A stretch of 64,000 nucleotides of DNA. Origin: Polycladidibacter stylochi. GTDB taxonomy: Bacteria > Pseudomonadota > Alphaproteobacteria > Rhizobiales > Stappiaceae. The DNA is taken from positions 62,001 through 126,000 of the forward strand of contig NZ_LLWE01000025.1 in NCBI RefSeq assembly GCF_001562055.1, in the 5' to 3' direction. Below are positions 28,417-37,624 of this stretch, piece by piece. Each line of letters begins with the position of its first letter. Within the stretch, counting starts at the first letter, position 1. Position numbers and translations under genes: made by a program. Below the pieces are notes generated by a model. It searched no databases and was not told the origin of the DNA. It saw only the letters and a program-made list of their open reading frames with translations.

Positions 28417-28442
28417 GGGTGGCCGCAGGGCCGCCCTTTTTT
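28417..28442 (+). terminator. Rho-independent terminator of the purL-bolA-grx operon
   Basis: GGGTGGCC / GGCCGCCC (8 bp including one G-T pair), loop GCAG, then TTTTTTATTTT on the plus strand. Confidence 0.9.
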
Positions 28443-28534
28443 ATTTTGATGATTATTACAAAAAACCATTAATACAACTTATAATATATATAATTATTTG
28501 CTACTATTTATAAGGTAGATTGGGAATTTATAAT

Positions 28535-28951
28535 ATGAACAAACATCGTTTAGCCTTAATAGCCTTACTATGCTTCACAGGCTTAACAGCCACAGGCTGC
28601 GTAACACGCAAACATGTCGAACTTGATACAAAGCAAAAGGCATTGGTAGCCGAGCATGCAGGAAACTACTTTGCTGCAAACACAATGGCCAGAAAATGTA
28701 ATGATCTGGTTTTTAACGATCAAGCCTTTGCCAGTTATTACGTTTATACTTCAAAAAAAGCAGGGCTAAAAGATGATGAGCTTTATCACGCAGCCAATGC
28801 CTTGCCATTAACAGAAAAACGCAAGTCATTTTTACGTGTTATGACCCGTAAGGGAGCACACACATTGGTGGGAAACAACGTTTGCCAAGTGGCGCGCAAA
28901 GAAATGAAAAACCACACAACTATTGGACGGCTTTTAAAACAAAAGAAATAA
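28535..28951 (+). CDS. Small lipoprotein of unknown function
   Basis: A 138-residue protein with a signal peptide (MNKHRLALIALLCFTGLTA) and lipobox LTATGC, so it is expected to be lipid-anchored, probably at the outer membrane. The mature part is helical and basic, with Cys residues near the middle (ARKCND) and end (NNVCQVARKE) that could form a disulphide. I recognise no domain. The ATG at 28535 starts the signal peptide; an in-frame TTG at 28520 is less likely. It is monocistronic, and faces the convergent ttcA. Confidence 0.7.
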   Translation: MNKHRLALIALLCFTGLTATGCVTRKHVELDTKQKALVAEHAGNYFAANTMARKCNDLVFNDQAFASYYVYTSKKAGLKDDELYHAANALPLTEKRKSFLRVMTRKGAHTLVGNNVCQVARKEMKNHTTIGRLLKQKK

Positions 28952-29048
28952 CTCTAGTCGAACTACAAATTCCAGGAAAAGTGAGGGGCAGCATCGCGCT
29001 ATCCCTCTCTTAATAGGCTAATCATTACACAAGGAACTATTATAGCGA

Positions 29049-30080
29049 CTACGAAAACTCGTTGCCAAATAGCTTCTCATTTATGGCAAGTGATGCTGCA
29101 CAAGGCCCTTCATCGTCCGCTCCTTGAACATTCGCACCGTCATTGGGCCGCAATCCGGCAAAATCCCATAGCTCGCCATCCAGCAAGTGCGAAGGTCGCA
29201 CATGCCCCAAGGAACGCGCCATAATGCCAAGGCGTCCTGGCGTTTCCTTTTCCCATTGCTGCAACATTGCTTTCACCTGCACCCGCTGCAAGCCATCTTG
29301 CGAGCCACACAGGTTACAAGGAATAATCGGAAATTGCATGGCATTGGAAAACTTCTCGATGTCCGCCTCGCACGAGTTGATCAGCGGCCGCAAGACCATC
29401 AAGTCACCCTCGTCATTCACCAGTTTGGGTGGCATGGCCGCCATACGCCCACCATGGAACATATTCATAAAAAACGTTTCCAGCGCATCGTCGCGGTGAT
29501 GACCAAGCACAATCGCCTCACACCCCTGCTCACGTGCCGTGCGATACAAAATCCCGCGCCGCAACCGCGAACATAAAGAGCAGTAGGTACTTGTTTCAGG
29601 CAATTTGTCGGTGACGATACCGTAGGTGTTCTCGCGCACAATAATATTGGGAATATCAAAGCGCTCAAAAAACTCCGGCAAAATATGTGCAGGAAATCCC
29701 GGCTGCGACTGGTCCAGATTACAAGCGACCAGATCTACGGGCAACAAGCCACGCCACTTCAAATCCCATAGAACCGCCAATAACGTAAAGCTATCCTTGC
29801 CACCAGACAGGCACACCAGCCACTTGGGCCGTTTTTTATCCGCATCTGGCGCAATCATGCCATAAGCCGAAATCGCCTCTCGCACTTCGCGCAGCAGCCG
29901 TTTGCGCAGCTTCTTAAAGGAAACCGAACGAGGCACCTCGCGAAACAGCGGATGGCAATCAGGGTCAACCTTCACCTTTTCTTCTGGCAAACTCTCGGCA
30001 ATAGGCGCACTTTCTAGGGGGCTTATGGTTTGGCTCATTGTATGCTCATTATTCCTGTTCTGAACAGGTTTTGCGTTCAT
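29049..30080 (-). CDS. ttcA: tRNA 2-thiocytidine(32) synthetase TtcA
   Basis: A PP-loop enzyme, 343 residues at most, that thiolates cytidine 32 of certain tRNAs using ATP and a [4Fe-4S] cluster. The PP-loop is [13 protein letters not shown]; the cluster-binding cysteines are in [10 protein letters not shown] and [19 protein letters not shown] is the family's conserved centre. The start is uncertain: an ATG at 30038 ([10 protein letters not shown]) would shorten it by 14 residues and neither ATG has a good ribosome-binding site. It follows rpsD on the same strand after a terminator. Confidence 0.94.
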   Translation of the reverse strand: MNAKPVQNRNNEHTMSQTISPLESAPIAESLPEEKVKVDPDCHPLFREVPRSVSFKKLRKRLLREVREAISAYGMIAPDADKKRPKWLVCLSGGKDSFTLLAVLWDLKWRGLLPVDLVACNLDQSQPGFPAHILPEFFERFDIPNIIVRENTYGIVTDKLPETSTYCSLCSRLRRGILYRTAREQGCEAIVLGHHRDDALETFFMNMFHGGRMAAMPPKLVNDEGDLMVLRPLINSCEADIEKFSNAMQFPIIPCNLCGSQDGLQRVQVKAMLQQWEKETPGRLGIMARSLGHVRPSHLLDGELWDFAGLRPNDGANVQGADDEGPCAASLAINEKLFGNEFS

Positions 30081-30126
30081 ATTCTGCGCGATGTTCTAGC
30101 GCTGGTCTCGGTGCATGGCAAGCCAC

Positions 30127-30153
30127 AAAAAAGGGCCACCCGATGGGTGACCC
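30127..30153 (-). terminator. Rho-independent terminator of rpsD
   Basis: On the minus strand GGGTCACCC, loop ATC, GGGTGGCCC, then TTTTTTG: a 9-bp stem with a six-T tail, 28 bp after the rpsD stop. Confidence 0.92.
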
Positions 30154-30180
30154 AATTGAAATTCGTCTCTGGCAATTCTA

Positions 30181-30798
30181 TTAGCGAGAATAGAATTCGA
30201 TAACCAGATTTGGTTCCATCTGTACCGGATATGGCACATCAGAAAAACCAGGAACGCGGCTGAATGTTGCTGTCAGCTTGTTGCTGTCAACATCGACATA
30301 GTCAGGCACATCACGTTCTGCTGACTGAACAGCTTCCAGAACGATAGCGAGTTGCTTGGACTTTTCGCGAACTTCGATAACGTCGCCAGGCTTACACATG
30401 TAGCTACCAACGTTAACACGACGACCGTTTACGTTCACATGACCGTGGTTGATGAACTGACGTGCAGCAAATACGGTAGGAACGAATTTTGCGCGATAAA
30501 CGATAGCGTCAAGACGGCTTTCCAAAAGACCGATCAGGTTTTCAGAAGTATCGCCGCGCAAACGGGAAGCTTCAACGTAGATCTTGTGGAATTTCTTTTC
30601 AGAAATGTTACCGTAGTAACCTTTCAGTTTCTGCTTGGCACGCAGCTGCACACCAAAGTCAGAAAGTTTACCTTTACGGCGCTGACCGTGTTGACCTGGG
30701 CCGTATTCGCGGCGGTTAGCTGGGCTCTTAGGACGACCCCAGATGTTTTCGCCCATACGGCGGTCAATTTTATACTTGGCACTTTGACGCTTAGACAT
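30181..30798 (-). CDS. rpsD: 30S ribosomal protein S4
   Basis: Small-subunit protein S4, 205 residues; it binds 16S rRNA early in assembly. It starts [20 protein letters not shown] and has the S4 RNA-binding domain [32 protein letters not shown]. The frame is open 55 codons further upstream, but the ATG at 30798 has AAGGAAA upstream and gives the standard N-terminus. It is a single-gene unit. A small inverted repeat (TCTCAC / GTGAGA, 30847-30873) lies in the leader and may matter for S4 autoregulation, which is speculative. Confidence 0.97.
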   Translation of the reverse strand: MSKRQSAKYKIDRRMGENIWGRPKSPANRREYGPGQHGQRRKGKLSDFGVQLRAKQKLKGYYGNISEKKFHKIYVEASRLRGDTSENLIGLLESRLDAIVYRAKFVPTVFAARQFINHGHVNVNGRRVNVGSYMCKPGDVIEVREKSKQLAIVLEAVQSAERDVPDYVDVDSNKLTATFSRVPGFSDVPYPVQMEPNLVIEFYSR

Positions 30799-31179
30799 CG
30801 CAGTTTCCTTTGTATTATGTGTTTTAAGGAAACGCGCCCTCCTTGTTCTCACCTTATATTTTAAAAAGTGAGACCGACAGAAAACCACCAAACAGCGCCT
30901 GGGGTATTCTCGGGTGCGCAATCGGTAAAAGGCGGCCCGCAAGCGAGCCGCCAAATCCAGCACTTTGCTTAGTCAAACCAATGGAAAGAGTCAATCCCAT
31001 TTCTTAAAAACGAAACCGTTACACGGCTAAAAACCAAGGTAAACGCTGCCACCAATTCACAAACCTCTCTTGGTATCAGGCATAACAAGCACTTGCCCAA
31101 CAACGGTCATCCCCCTCACCCATATCAACTCAATCAAAAATAGGGGCTAGCCAGATGAAAGAGCCTCACAAGTTCCACG

Positions 31180-31836
31180 TCACAATGAGCGTGCGTCACC
31201 ATAGTAAATATTGCGCTCAACATCCAAGTGAGCATCGAGGATAGAAAGTACCGACTTTAAATCTCCATCAATCATAAAATTGGCAATCGCACAGTGCTCT
31301 CCATAGGCTTTCATCACATAGTCTTTGGAAAGCCCGTAGTGGTTCAGTATAACTGCCATCAGTGCACTAGAAATCTCGTAGGAACGCACCAAAAGCTGAT
31401 TACCGGAACTTGCAACTATCTGTTCATGAAATTGCCGATCTAGTATATAAAACAAAGCAGTATTATCTTGAGCAATAGCCATTTCCATTTGCTCAACCAA
31501 TTCTGACAACTCCTGCCCCAAGTCAGAAAGCCGGTCTTTGTCGCAAAATCGCAAACTGCCAATCTCTATTGCATGGCGATGTTCTAGAATTTCTTTTAGA
31601 TGCTTTTTCGTCGGCCTCACGACAAATGTTCCGGACTGCTGCTTAACTATCACCAACCCGTCTCTTTCTAGCATCTGTATTGCATCGCGAACTGGTGATT
31701 TACTAACCCCGAACTCACTGGCGATTAAGTTCTCTGAAAGCTTTGAACCCATCGCCAGTTTGCCAATAACTATTCTTGATTTGAGGCGAGAATAAACAAT
31801 ATCTCTTAGTAATTTTCTCCGCTCTTTCATCGGCAT
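31180..31836 (-). CDS. GntR-family regulator, FCD type
   Basis: A 218-residue transcription factor. The N-terminal winged helix has LSENLIASEFGVSKSPVRDAI and GLVIVKQQSGTFVV; the C-terminal all-helical FCD ligand-binding domain (about residues 80-210) has the metal-site pattern with Asp/His residues in RQFHEQIVAS and LDAHLD. FCD regulators usually respond to an organic acid. It is the outermost gene of the 31.2-39.9 kb island, encoded after the hydroxyacid dehydrogenase on the same strand, and is a paralogue in type of the regulator at 39287. Confidence 0.9.
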   Translation of the reverse strand: MPMKERRKLLRDIVYSRLKSRIVIGKLAMGSKLSENLIASEFGVSKSPVRDAIQMLERDGLVIVKQQSGTFVVRPTKKHLKEILEHRHAIEIGSLRFCDKDRLSDLGQELSELVEQMEMAIAQDNTALFYILDRQFHEQIVASSGNQLLVRSYEISSALMAVILNHYGLSKDYVMKAYGEHCAIANFMIDGDLKSVLSILDAHLDVERNIYYGDARSL

Positions 31837-31998
31837 TTCGCTAACACATTCGTTAATATTCTACTCACTGAGAAGCGCAAGCCCCAAAACACGCACCCTG
31901 CATGAACTTGTAGTAACAAGAGCAACAACAGTAAAATTTCACCGGTCACCTTTGAAGGGCCGAACCGATATATAAAAGCATAAGATGGTACCAAGCCC

Positions 31999-32018
31999 GA
32001 CCACTCAAACGAGTGGCC
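31999..32018 (-). terminator. Possible terminator of the hydroxyacid dehydrogenase gene
   Basis: On the minus strand GGCCACTC, loop GTTT, GAGTGGTC, paired throughout if one G-T is allowed. It lies 16 bp after the stop codon at 32034 but lacks a T run. Confidence 0.45.
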
Positions 32019-32033
32019 CTCTTAGTTATTCCC

Positions 32034-33011
32034 TTAATCCCAGCGGTTAATCCAGTTTTTTGGTCTTTCACCTTGCAACATTCGCACAGCTTCAAGACCA
32101 GCCTTCGTCTGCAACTCCCTAAGCGATTCAACAGTAAACCAAGCTGTATGATCACTAACAACGGTATTATCTAATTCAAATAGTTTATGGTCACTTGCAA
32201 CCGGTTCGTTTTCAAAAACATCAATAGCAGCTGCAAATAGACGTTTGTTTTTCAAGGCATAATAAAGTGCATCCTCATCAATCAGCCCCCCACGCCCCGT
32301 ATTCACAACCACAGCCGTCGTTTTCATCATAGCAATACGCTGCGCATTCAACAGATGATAAGTCTCACTCGTTAAGGGCGCATGCAAGGACACAATATCG
32401 CTTTCTTTACATAAAGTATCCATATCCACCTTGATGATATTATGCTTTTTAGCTTCTGCCTCTGAGAGGAAAGGATCGTATACGATGACTTTTTCAAAGC
32501 CAATTCCGTCTGTCTTCGCTTTTAGGCATCTTGCAATCCGGCCAAATGAAATTAATCCAAGCGTCTTTCCAGCAAGGACACGGACTTGCTGAGCCTCTGA
32601 AATATCCCAAGCACCTTGCCGAACAGCTTTATCGCGTGAAACAATCATTCTAGAGGCTGCGAACATTAAACCAATGGCAAACTCTGCAACGGCGTCGGCA
32701 CCATAATCTGGCACGTTACACACTGGGATTTTCTTTATCGCAGCATACTCGTAATCTATATTGTTGTATCCAACACCATAACGAACAATGCCCTTTGCTC
32801 TCCCCATAGAATCCAGAAGTGTTTGGTCTAACACCCGGTCCCGAAGCATAACAATATCAGCATCTTGAACCGCGGCACAGCGCTCCTCATCACTCGCATC
32901 ATTACCCACAACAACAAAATCAAGTTCAAACTCCGATAACGCGGCCTTCTCAGTTTCATAAGAAGTATAACCAGGCTCAAGAAACACGACCTTTGCAGCA
33001 ATATCTCCCAT
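32034..33011 (-). CDS. D-2-hydroxyacid dehydrogenase, CtBP-like
   Basis: A 325-residue NAD-dependent dehydrogenase of the D-isomer 2-hydroxyacid family. The substrate-domain motif is RYGVGYNNID; CNVPDYGADAVAEFAIGL is the CtBP/phosphoglycerate-dehydrogenase-like form; the Rossmann loop GLISFGRIA has Ser where Gly is more usual. Catalytic Arg (NTGRGGLIDE), Glu (DVFENEP) and His (SDHTAWF) are all present. It would interconvert a D-2-hydroxy acid and a 2-oxo acid. GGGGGAAAT precedes the ATG. It is divergent from the SDR gene and part of the accessory island; the substrate is unknown. Confidence 0.88.
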   Translation of the reverse strand: MGDIAAKVVFLEPGYTSYETEKAALSEFELDFVVVGNDASDEERCAAVQDADIVMLRDRVLDQTLLDSMGRAKGIVRYGVGYNNIDYEYAAIKKIPVCNVPDYGADAVAEFAIGLMFAASRMIVSRDKAVRQGAWDISEAQQVRVLAGKTLGLISFGRIARCLKAKTDGIGFEKVIVYDPFLSEAEAKKHNIIKVDMDTLCKESDIVSLHAPLTSETYHLLNAQRIAMMKTTAVVVNTGRGGLIDEDALYYALKNKRLFAAAIDVFENEPVASDHKLFELDNTVVSDHTAWFTVESLRELQTKAGLEAVRMLQGERPKNWINRWD

Positions 33012-33394
33012 ATTTCCCCCAACTAGAATTCCAGTTTTATTATCTTGTTATTTCTCATCACCATAAGTGAAAATTGAATATTATTATTCAAAACAATGTA
33101 CTATCAACTTAGGCAAATAACGGATTTCTTACTCTTGGTAACATGATATATCCCATTTACGGTAATTTCTTATATAGAAATGCAATAACTAAAATGTCAG
33201 TTAATTAAGGAGACTATTCCAACAAGGTCGATAGCGAACAAAATTTAATTCAAAAAGGTTTGATACGTGATCTGTATCCAGCTGCGACATCCTCGGCTCC
33301 ACAGCAAACAAATCAATAATGTTAACTCAGCCAAGCCACCGGACAATCCCAGATAACTCAATCCAAATAATGCTTAAATAAAGGAACAACAAGA
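33012..33394. promoter_or_regulatory. Divergent promoter region of the catabolic island
   Basis: 383 bp of AT-rich DNA between the hydroxyacid dehydrogenase (minus) and SDR (plus) genes. It contains an inverted repeat GATAC-N7-GTATC at 33262-33278, a possible regulator site. No gene is seen. Confidence 0.45.
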
Positions 33395-34156
33395 ATGGGC
33401 CTATTTGATTTAAAGGGAAAACGAGCGCTTATAACAGGGTCTGCCCGCGGCATTGGTTATTCGCTGGCCTGTGGCCTCGCCGAGCATGGCGCTCATGTCA
33501 TTATCAATTCAACCAGACAGCAAGGTGCACAAGAAGCAGCAGAAAAATTAAAGGCTAAGGGCTTAACCGCCTCTCCCTATGCCTTTAATGTAACTAATGA
33601 ATTAGCTGTCATTTCTGCAATTAAAAACATTGAAGACGAAATAGGACCAATTGATATACTCGTGAATAATGCAGGTATTCAAAAGAGAACACCTATAGTC
33701 GATTGCCCCAAAGATACTTGGGATACAATTATGGACATCAATGTCACAGGCCCCTTCCTGCTATGCCGTGAAGTCTGTGAGTATATGAAAGAGCGAAAAG
33801 CCGGTAAGATAATAAATATTTGCTCACTAATGAGTGAACTTGGACGCTCTTCCATCGTGGCGTATACCACCTCTAAAGGTGCTGTAAAAATGCTTACTAA
33901 AGGACTAGCAACCGAAATGGCTGCAAAGGGAATACAGGTCAACGGCATAGGTCCAGGCTATTTTGCAACAGAAATGAATACTGCCCTCGTTGAAGATGAA
34001 GATTTTTCAAACTGGCTATGTAAACGCACACCAGCCAATAGATGGGGTAAAGTCGAAGAGCTTGTCGGAACCTGCGTGTATTTAGCCTCTTCAGCTTCAG
34101 ACTTTGTAACAGGTCAAATAATATACGTCGATGGTGGCATAACGGCATCTATCTAA
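33395..34156 (+). CDS. SDR-family oxidoreductase (gluconate 5-dehydrogenase-like)
   Basis: A 253-residue classical short-chain dehydrogenase. NAD(P)-binding TGSARGIGY near residue 15, NNAG at about 90, catalytic Ser (NICSLMSELGR) and YTTSK, then IGPGYFATEMN. The combination of FDLKGKRALITG, IQKRTPIVD and the PGYFATEM segment is typical of gluconate 5-dehydrogenase (IdnO) relatives, which oxidise or reduce sugar acids. All catalytic residues are present. It lies in the island upstream of the BCCT transporter; the natural substrate is likely another hydroxy/oxo compound of that pathway. Confidence 0.88.
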   Translation: MGLFDLKGKRALITGSARGIGYSLACGLAEHGAHVIINSTRQQGAQEAAEKLKAKGLTASPYAFNVTNELAVISAIKNIEDEIGPIDILVNNAGIQKRTPIVDCPKDTWDTIMDINVTGPFLLCREVCEYMKERKAGKIINICSLMSELGRSSIVAYTTSKGAVKMLTKGLATEMAAKGIQVNGIGPGYFATEMNTALVEDEDFSNWLCKRTPANRWGKVEELVGTCVYLASSASDFVTGQIIYVDGGITASI

Positions 34157-34483
34157 CTATTCAGCCCATTATGTAAAACGAAGAACAGCTATAAAAAGTT
34201 AAACCAGCAGGGCTCAGTTCGCCAAAGCAATGCGTATCAAGTTACGTTCACAGCTTCGTTATAGCACCAAAGAAAACGAATAATTAAAGTATCAGATAAA
34301 ATATTTACAAGATAAACTCTTTTATATTCATACATACTAAAACAATTATAATATATATATTACCGCCAATAAATATTAAACTTAAAATTATTACAATGAA
34401 AAAACTAACCCTAAGGAACTTTACCAGGTATTCAACTGCTATACCAGATGTCATATTCAAGCAATCAGTAGGGAGGATATGAC
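34157..34483. promoter_or_regulatory. Spacer upstream of the BCCT gene, with a possible regulator site
   Basis: 327 bp, very AT-rich in the middle. Near its end are TACCAGGTA (34422-34430) and ATACCAGAT (34441-34449). The latter is the exact reverse complement of ATCTGGTAT at 39148-39156 upstream of the second gntR gene. Many FCD-type GntR proteins bind TGGTATACCA-like dyads, so these may be half-sites; this is inference. Confidence 0.4.
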
Positions 34484-36097
34484 ATGGAATCAACTTCTGA
34501 TCATCGTGAGGGTGCAATTGACAAATGGGTATTCTACCCCGCGTTGGTTGTTACGCTGGTTATGGGCGCTTACTTCATGTACGACCCAAAAGGTAGCAAT
34601 GCAGTTTTAGATAAGGTACACGCCTTTACCACCAATGAACTTGGCTGGTTTTTTCTTATTAGTACATTTGCCTCGGTTGCTTTTTGCCTATACTTGGCCT
34701 TTGGTCGATATGGCGGCGTTGTTCTTGGAGACCCAAATAAAAAACCGGTCTTTAGTACATTCACTTGGCTAGGGCTTATTTTTACATCAGGTACGGGTGG
34801 TAGCGTTCTTTACTTAGGTAGTGTTGAATGGATTTGGATCATGCAATCGCCGCCCTTTGGTATAGAATCGGGTTCGGCCGACGCTGCAAGGTGGGCATCG
34901 GCCTACGGCATGTTCCACTGGGGACCCTCAGCTTGGGCTTGGTACATTTGCTGTGCTATACCAATGGGTTATTTCTTTTTCATCCGCAAACAAACCAATA
35001 TGAAAGTAAACGAGTTTGTTCGCCCTGTACTTGGCGATCGCGCAGACGGTTTTGCAGGCCATGCCTGTAACTTTCTTTACATGTTTGGAATGATTGGCGG
35101 TGTAATGACATCACTAGCATTGGGAACGCCACTTATTTCAGGGGTTATCGTTTACCTAGCAGGTTGGGAATCTTCCAATGCAGCGCTAGATACATTCGTA
35201 ATCTTTCTATGGACGTTCATTCCATTAGCGGCGCTAATTTTCGGGCTAGAAAAAGGCGTTTCACTACTGTCTAAGTGGAATGTGCGCATGGATATCGTAC
35301 TCATCATCGCACTTCTTCTATGTGGCCCTACATCATTTATTCTAAACCAATCTGTAGATGGCCTCGGGTTACTCCTACAAAACTTTATTTACATGAGTTT
35401 TGTAACCGATGTACTGCGCGAAACTGGCTTTCCGCAAGCATGGACTGTCTTCTACTTCTCTTGGTGGGTGGTTTATGCATTACCATTCGGGCTATTCATC
35501 GCTAAAATCTCCAAGGGCCGCACCATACGTGAAATCGTTGCAGGTGGTTTAATATTCGGCTCTCTCGGCTGCATGGTGTTTTATATGGTCTTACCCGGTT
35601 TCGGCATTGACTTACAGGTATCAGGCCAAGCTGACCTTATGGCCGCAATGAGCGAGGGTGGCCGCGGTATGGTGGTTACAACAATGCTGTCAGAGCTACC
35701 ACTCTCCAGCATCTTTATCTTCTTCTTTGGGCTGATAACACTGGTATCCTACATCACTGGTCACTGCGCTGTTGGTTACTCTTTGGCAGCAGCCACGCAA
35801 GAAAAACTGACCGACGATCAAGACCCTGCAAAATGGAATGTAACATTCTGGCTAATCCTTGCCGGTGGAGTTTCCTTGGCGCTGTATTTCGTCAATCCAG
35901 AGTCATTGAAACCCTTGCAAACCGTTTCAATTCTAACCGGCTTCCCACTTGTATTCGTAGTAGGTTTGTTATGCCAATCCTTCATGAAAGCCATCAAGGA
36001 AGACTATAAAGAAGGTTTGCCAGCTGCGGATTCACAAAACAAAATCTGGTTGGATTTACAAGCCAAAGACCTGCTTGAAAAAGCACCTGCTGAATAA
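34484..36097 (+). CDS. BCCT-family transporter, CaiT-like
   Basis: A 537-residue inner-membrane carrier with about 12 helices of the betaine/carnitine/choline transporter family. PPFGIESGS, YGMFHWGPSAWAWY and GFPQAWTVFYFSWWVVYA resemble the carnitine/gamma-butyrobetaine exchanger CaiT more than sodium-driven BetP, and the GMGIG motif of sodium-type members is TSGTGGS here. The aromatic WW pair expected to hold the trimethylammonium group is present. GGAGG 7 nt before the ATG fixes the start. It is the importer of the island and is followed by two FAD oxidoreductase genes, so its substrate is probably the compound they oxidise. Confidence 0.92.
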   Translation: MESTSDHREGAIDKWVFYPALVVTLVMGAYFMYDPKGSNAVLDKVHAFTTNELGWFFLISTFASVAFCLYLAFGRYGGVVLGDPNKKPVFSTFTWLGLIFTSGTGGSVLYLGSVEWIWIMQSPPFGIESGSADAARWASAYGMFHWGPSAWAWYICCAIPMGYFFFIRKQTNMKVNEFVRPVLGDRADGFAGHACNFLYMFGMIGGVMTSLALGTPLISGVIVYLAGWESSNAALDTFVIFLWTFIPLAALIFGLEKGVSLLSKWNVRMDIVLIIALLLCGPTSFILNQSVDGLGLLLQNFIYMSFVTDVLRETGFPQAWTVFYFSWWVVYALPFGLFIAKISKGRTIREIVAGGLIFGSLGCMVFYMVLPGFGIDLQVSGQADLMAAMSEGGRGMVVTTMLSELPLSSIFIFFFGLITLVSYITGHCAVGYSLAAATQEKLTDDQDPAKWNVTFWLILAGGVSLALYFVNPESLKPLQTVSILTGFPLVFVVGLLCQSFMKAIKEDYKEGLPAADSQNKIWLDLQAKDLLEKAPAE

Positions 36098-36132
36098 GCA
36101 TTACAGCTAGGCCATTTTAGCCAACCACAAAA

Positions 36133-36154
36133 GAAGCCCCCAAACGGGGGCTTC
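36133..36154 (+). terminator. Strong hairpin after the BCCT gene
   Basis: GAAGCCCCC, loop AAAC, GGGGGCTTC: a perfect 9-bp GC-rich stem 35 bp after the transporter stop. It lacks a T run, so it may only partly stop transcription into the FAD oxidoreductase genes. Confidence 0.7.
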
Positions 36155-36223
36155 CACTTCCCCAAACTAAGAAAACCCAGTGGTTGCCCATGGTGTACTT
36201 CTGGTAAGCCTTTGAGTTTAAAT

Positions 36224-37588
36224 ATGACAAAAACAATCAAAGAACCGGCAAAAGAAATCCCCGTCCTAATGGAAACCGAAGTGCTTGTGGTGGGCAGCGG
36301 CCCTGCAGGACTTGCAGCAGCAATAGCATCAGCTCGAACCGGTGCAAACACGGTCCTAATGGAACGATTTGGCTGCTTTGGCGGAGTTCTCACTCAAGTT
36401 GGTGTGGAAAGCTTTGCTTGGTATCGCCACGAAGGAACAAATGACTGTGAAGGCATCGGCCGCGAGTTTGAACGCCGCGCAAAAGAGCTCGGCTTTACCC
36501 GTCCCGAACCGCAATCGATTAGCGAAGTGATTGATACAGAAGGCTTCAAATACATCGCAGACCGTATGGTAACTGAGGCCGGTGTAACTCCTCTTCTTCA
36601 CACACAACTAGTAGATATTATAAAAGAAAACAATACCCTCAAAGGCGTGATCGTAGAAAGCAAATCAGGCCGTCAGGCCATACTGGCAAAACGAATTATA
36701 GATTGTACAGGCGATGCAGACGTCGCCCATAGGGCAGGAGCGCCATACACCAAACGCGATAAAGACAAACTAATGGGTGTCACTGTCATGTTCACCTGTT
36801 CAGGTGTTGATGCAAACCGCTTCAATACGTTTGTCAATGAAGAGCTCAAGCCCACCTATGCTGACTGGGGTAAAAACTGGGATGTGATCACCGACAAAAA
36901 AGAGGATGACATGTTCAGCCCCTTTATGGAGGAAATCTTTACCCGTGCTCATGAAGAGGGGATAATCCCCGGAGATGCTGGTGCAATTGCCGGAACATGG
37001 TCAACTTTCACGGAAACTGGCGAAGCGCTTCAGCTCAATATGGTCTACGCATTTGGCTTTGATTCAACCGATGTCCTAGATATCACCCGCGCCGAAATTG
37101 AAGGTCGCCAGCAAGCAATCTGGGCTATTGATGCGCTACGCCATTATGTACCGGGCTTTGAAAACGCACGCCTGCGCAACTTCGGCATGACGCTAGGAAC
37201 CCGTGAATCACGCCAAATTGAAGGCAGAACACGCGTTACAAAAGGACATGTCTTGAACCAAGGGCGCTGCCAAGACAGCATCGGCATCTTCCCGGAATTT
37301 ATCGACGGCAGTGGCTATCTCATTCTGCCGACCACCGGCCGCTACTTCCAAATCCCCTATGGCTGCCTGGTGCCGCAAAACGTTGAAAACCTCATTGTTG
37401 CTGGTCGCTGTATATCTGCAGATGTCATTGCTCACACCTCAATGCGCAACATGATGTGTTGTACGGTAACCGGCCAGGGAGCAGGTACAGCTGCAGCACT
37501 TTCAGTAAAAAATAATGTCTCGTTTAACGAACTGGAAATAACGCAGTTGCAGTCCGCCCTAAAAACACAAGGGGCACGCATGGATTAA
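36224..37588 (+). CDS. FAD-dependent oxidoreductase (FAD_oxidored family), first copy
   Basis: A flavoprotein of 454 residues. The N-terminal dinucleotide fold reads VLVVGSGPAGLAAAIASART, followed by GGVLTQVG; IDCTGDADVAHRAG is the mid-domain family motif, and NLIVAGRCISADVIAH with GQGAGTAAALS closes the FAD site. This places it in the PF12831-type group, whose members act on varied, mostly undetermined substrates. I start at the ATG 36224; a TTG at 36212 is in frame. It is 36 bp before a second gene of the same family, which suggests two related oxidations or a hetero-complex. Confidence 0.85.
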   Translation: MTKTIKEPAKEIPVLMETEVLVVGSGPAGLAAAIASARTGANTVLMERFGCFGGVLTQVGVESFAWYRHEGTNDCEGIGREFERRAKELGFTRPEPQSISEVIDTEGFKYIADRMVTEAGVTPLLHTQLVDIIKENNTLKGVIVESKSGRQAILAKRIIDCTGDADVAHRAGAPYTKRDKDKLMGVTVMFTCSGVDANRFNTFVNEELKPTYADWGKNWDVITDKKEDDMFSPFMEEIFTRAHEEGIIPGDAGAIAGTWSTFTETGEALQLNMVYAFGFDSTDVLDITRAEIEGRQQAIWAIDALRHYVPGFENARLRNFGMTLGTRESRQIEGRTRVTKGHVLNQGRCQDSIGIFPEFIDGSGYLILPTTGRYFQIPYGCLVPQNVENLIVAGRCISADVIAHTSMRNMMCCTVTGQGAGTAAALSVKNNVSFNELEITQLQSALKTQGARMD

Positions 37589-37624
37589 AAAAATAAATTA
37601 CAATATGTTACGCGAGGTATAATC

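Noticed and set aside
30799-30963. 55-residue N-terminal extension of S4
   Set aside because: S4 has a fixed N-terminus starting MSKRQ with a ribosome-binding site at 30798; the upstream part is leader RNA.
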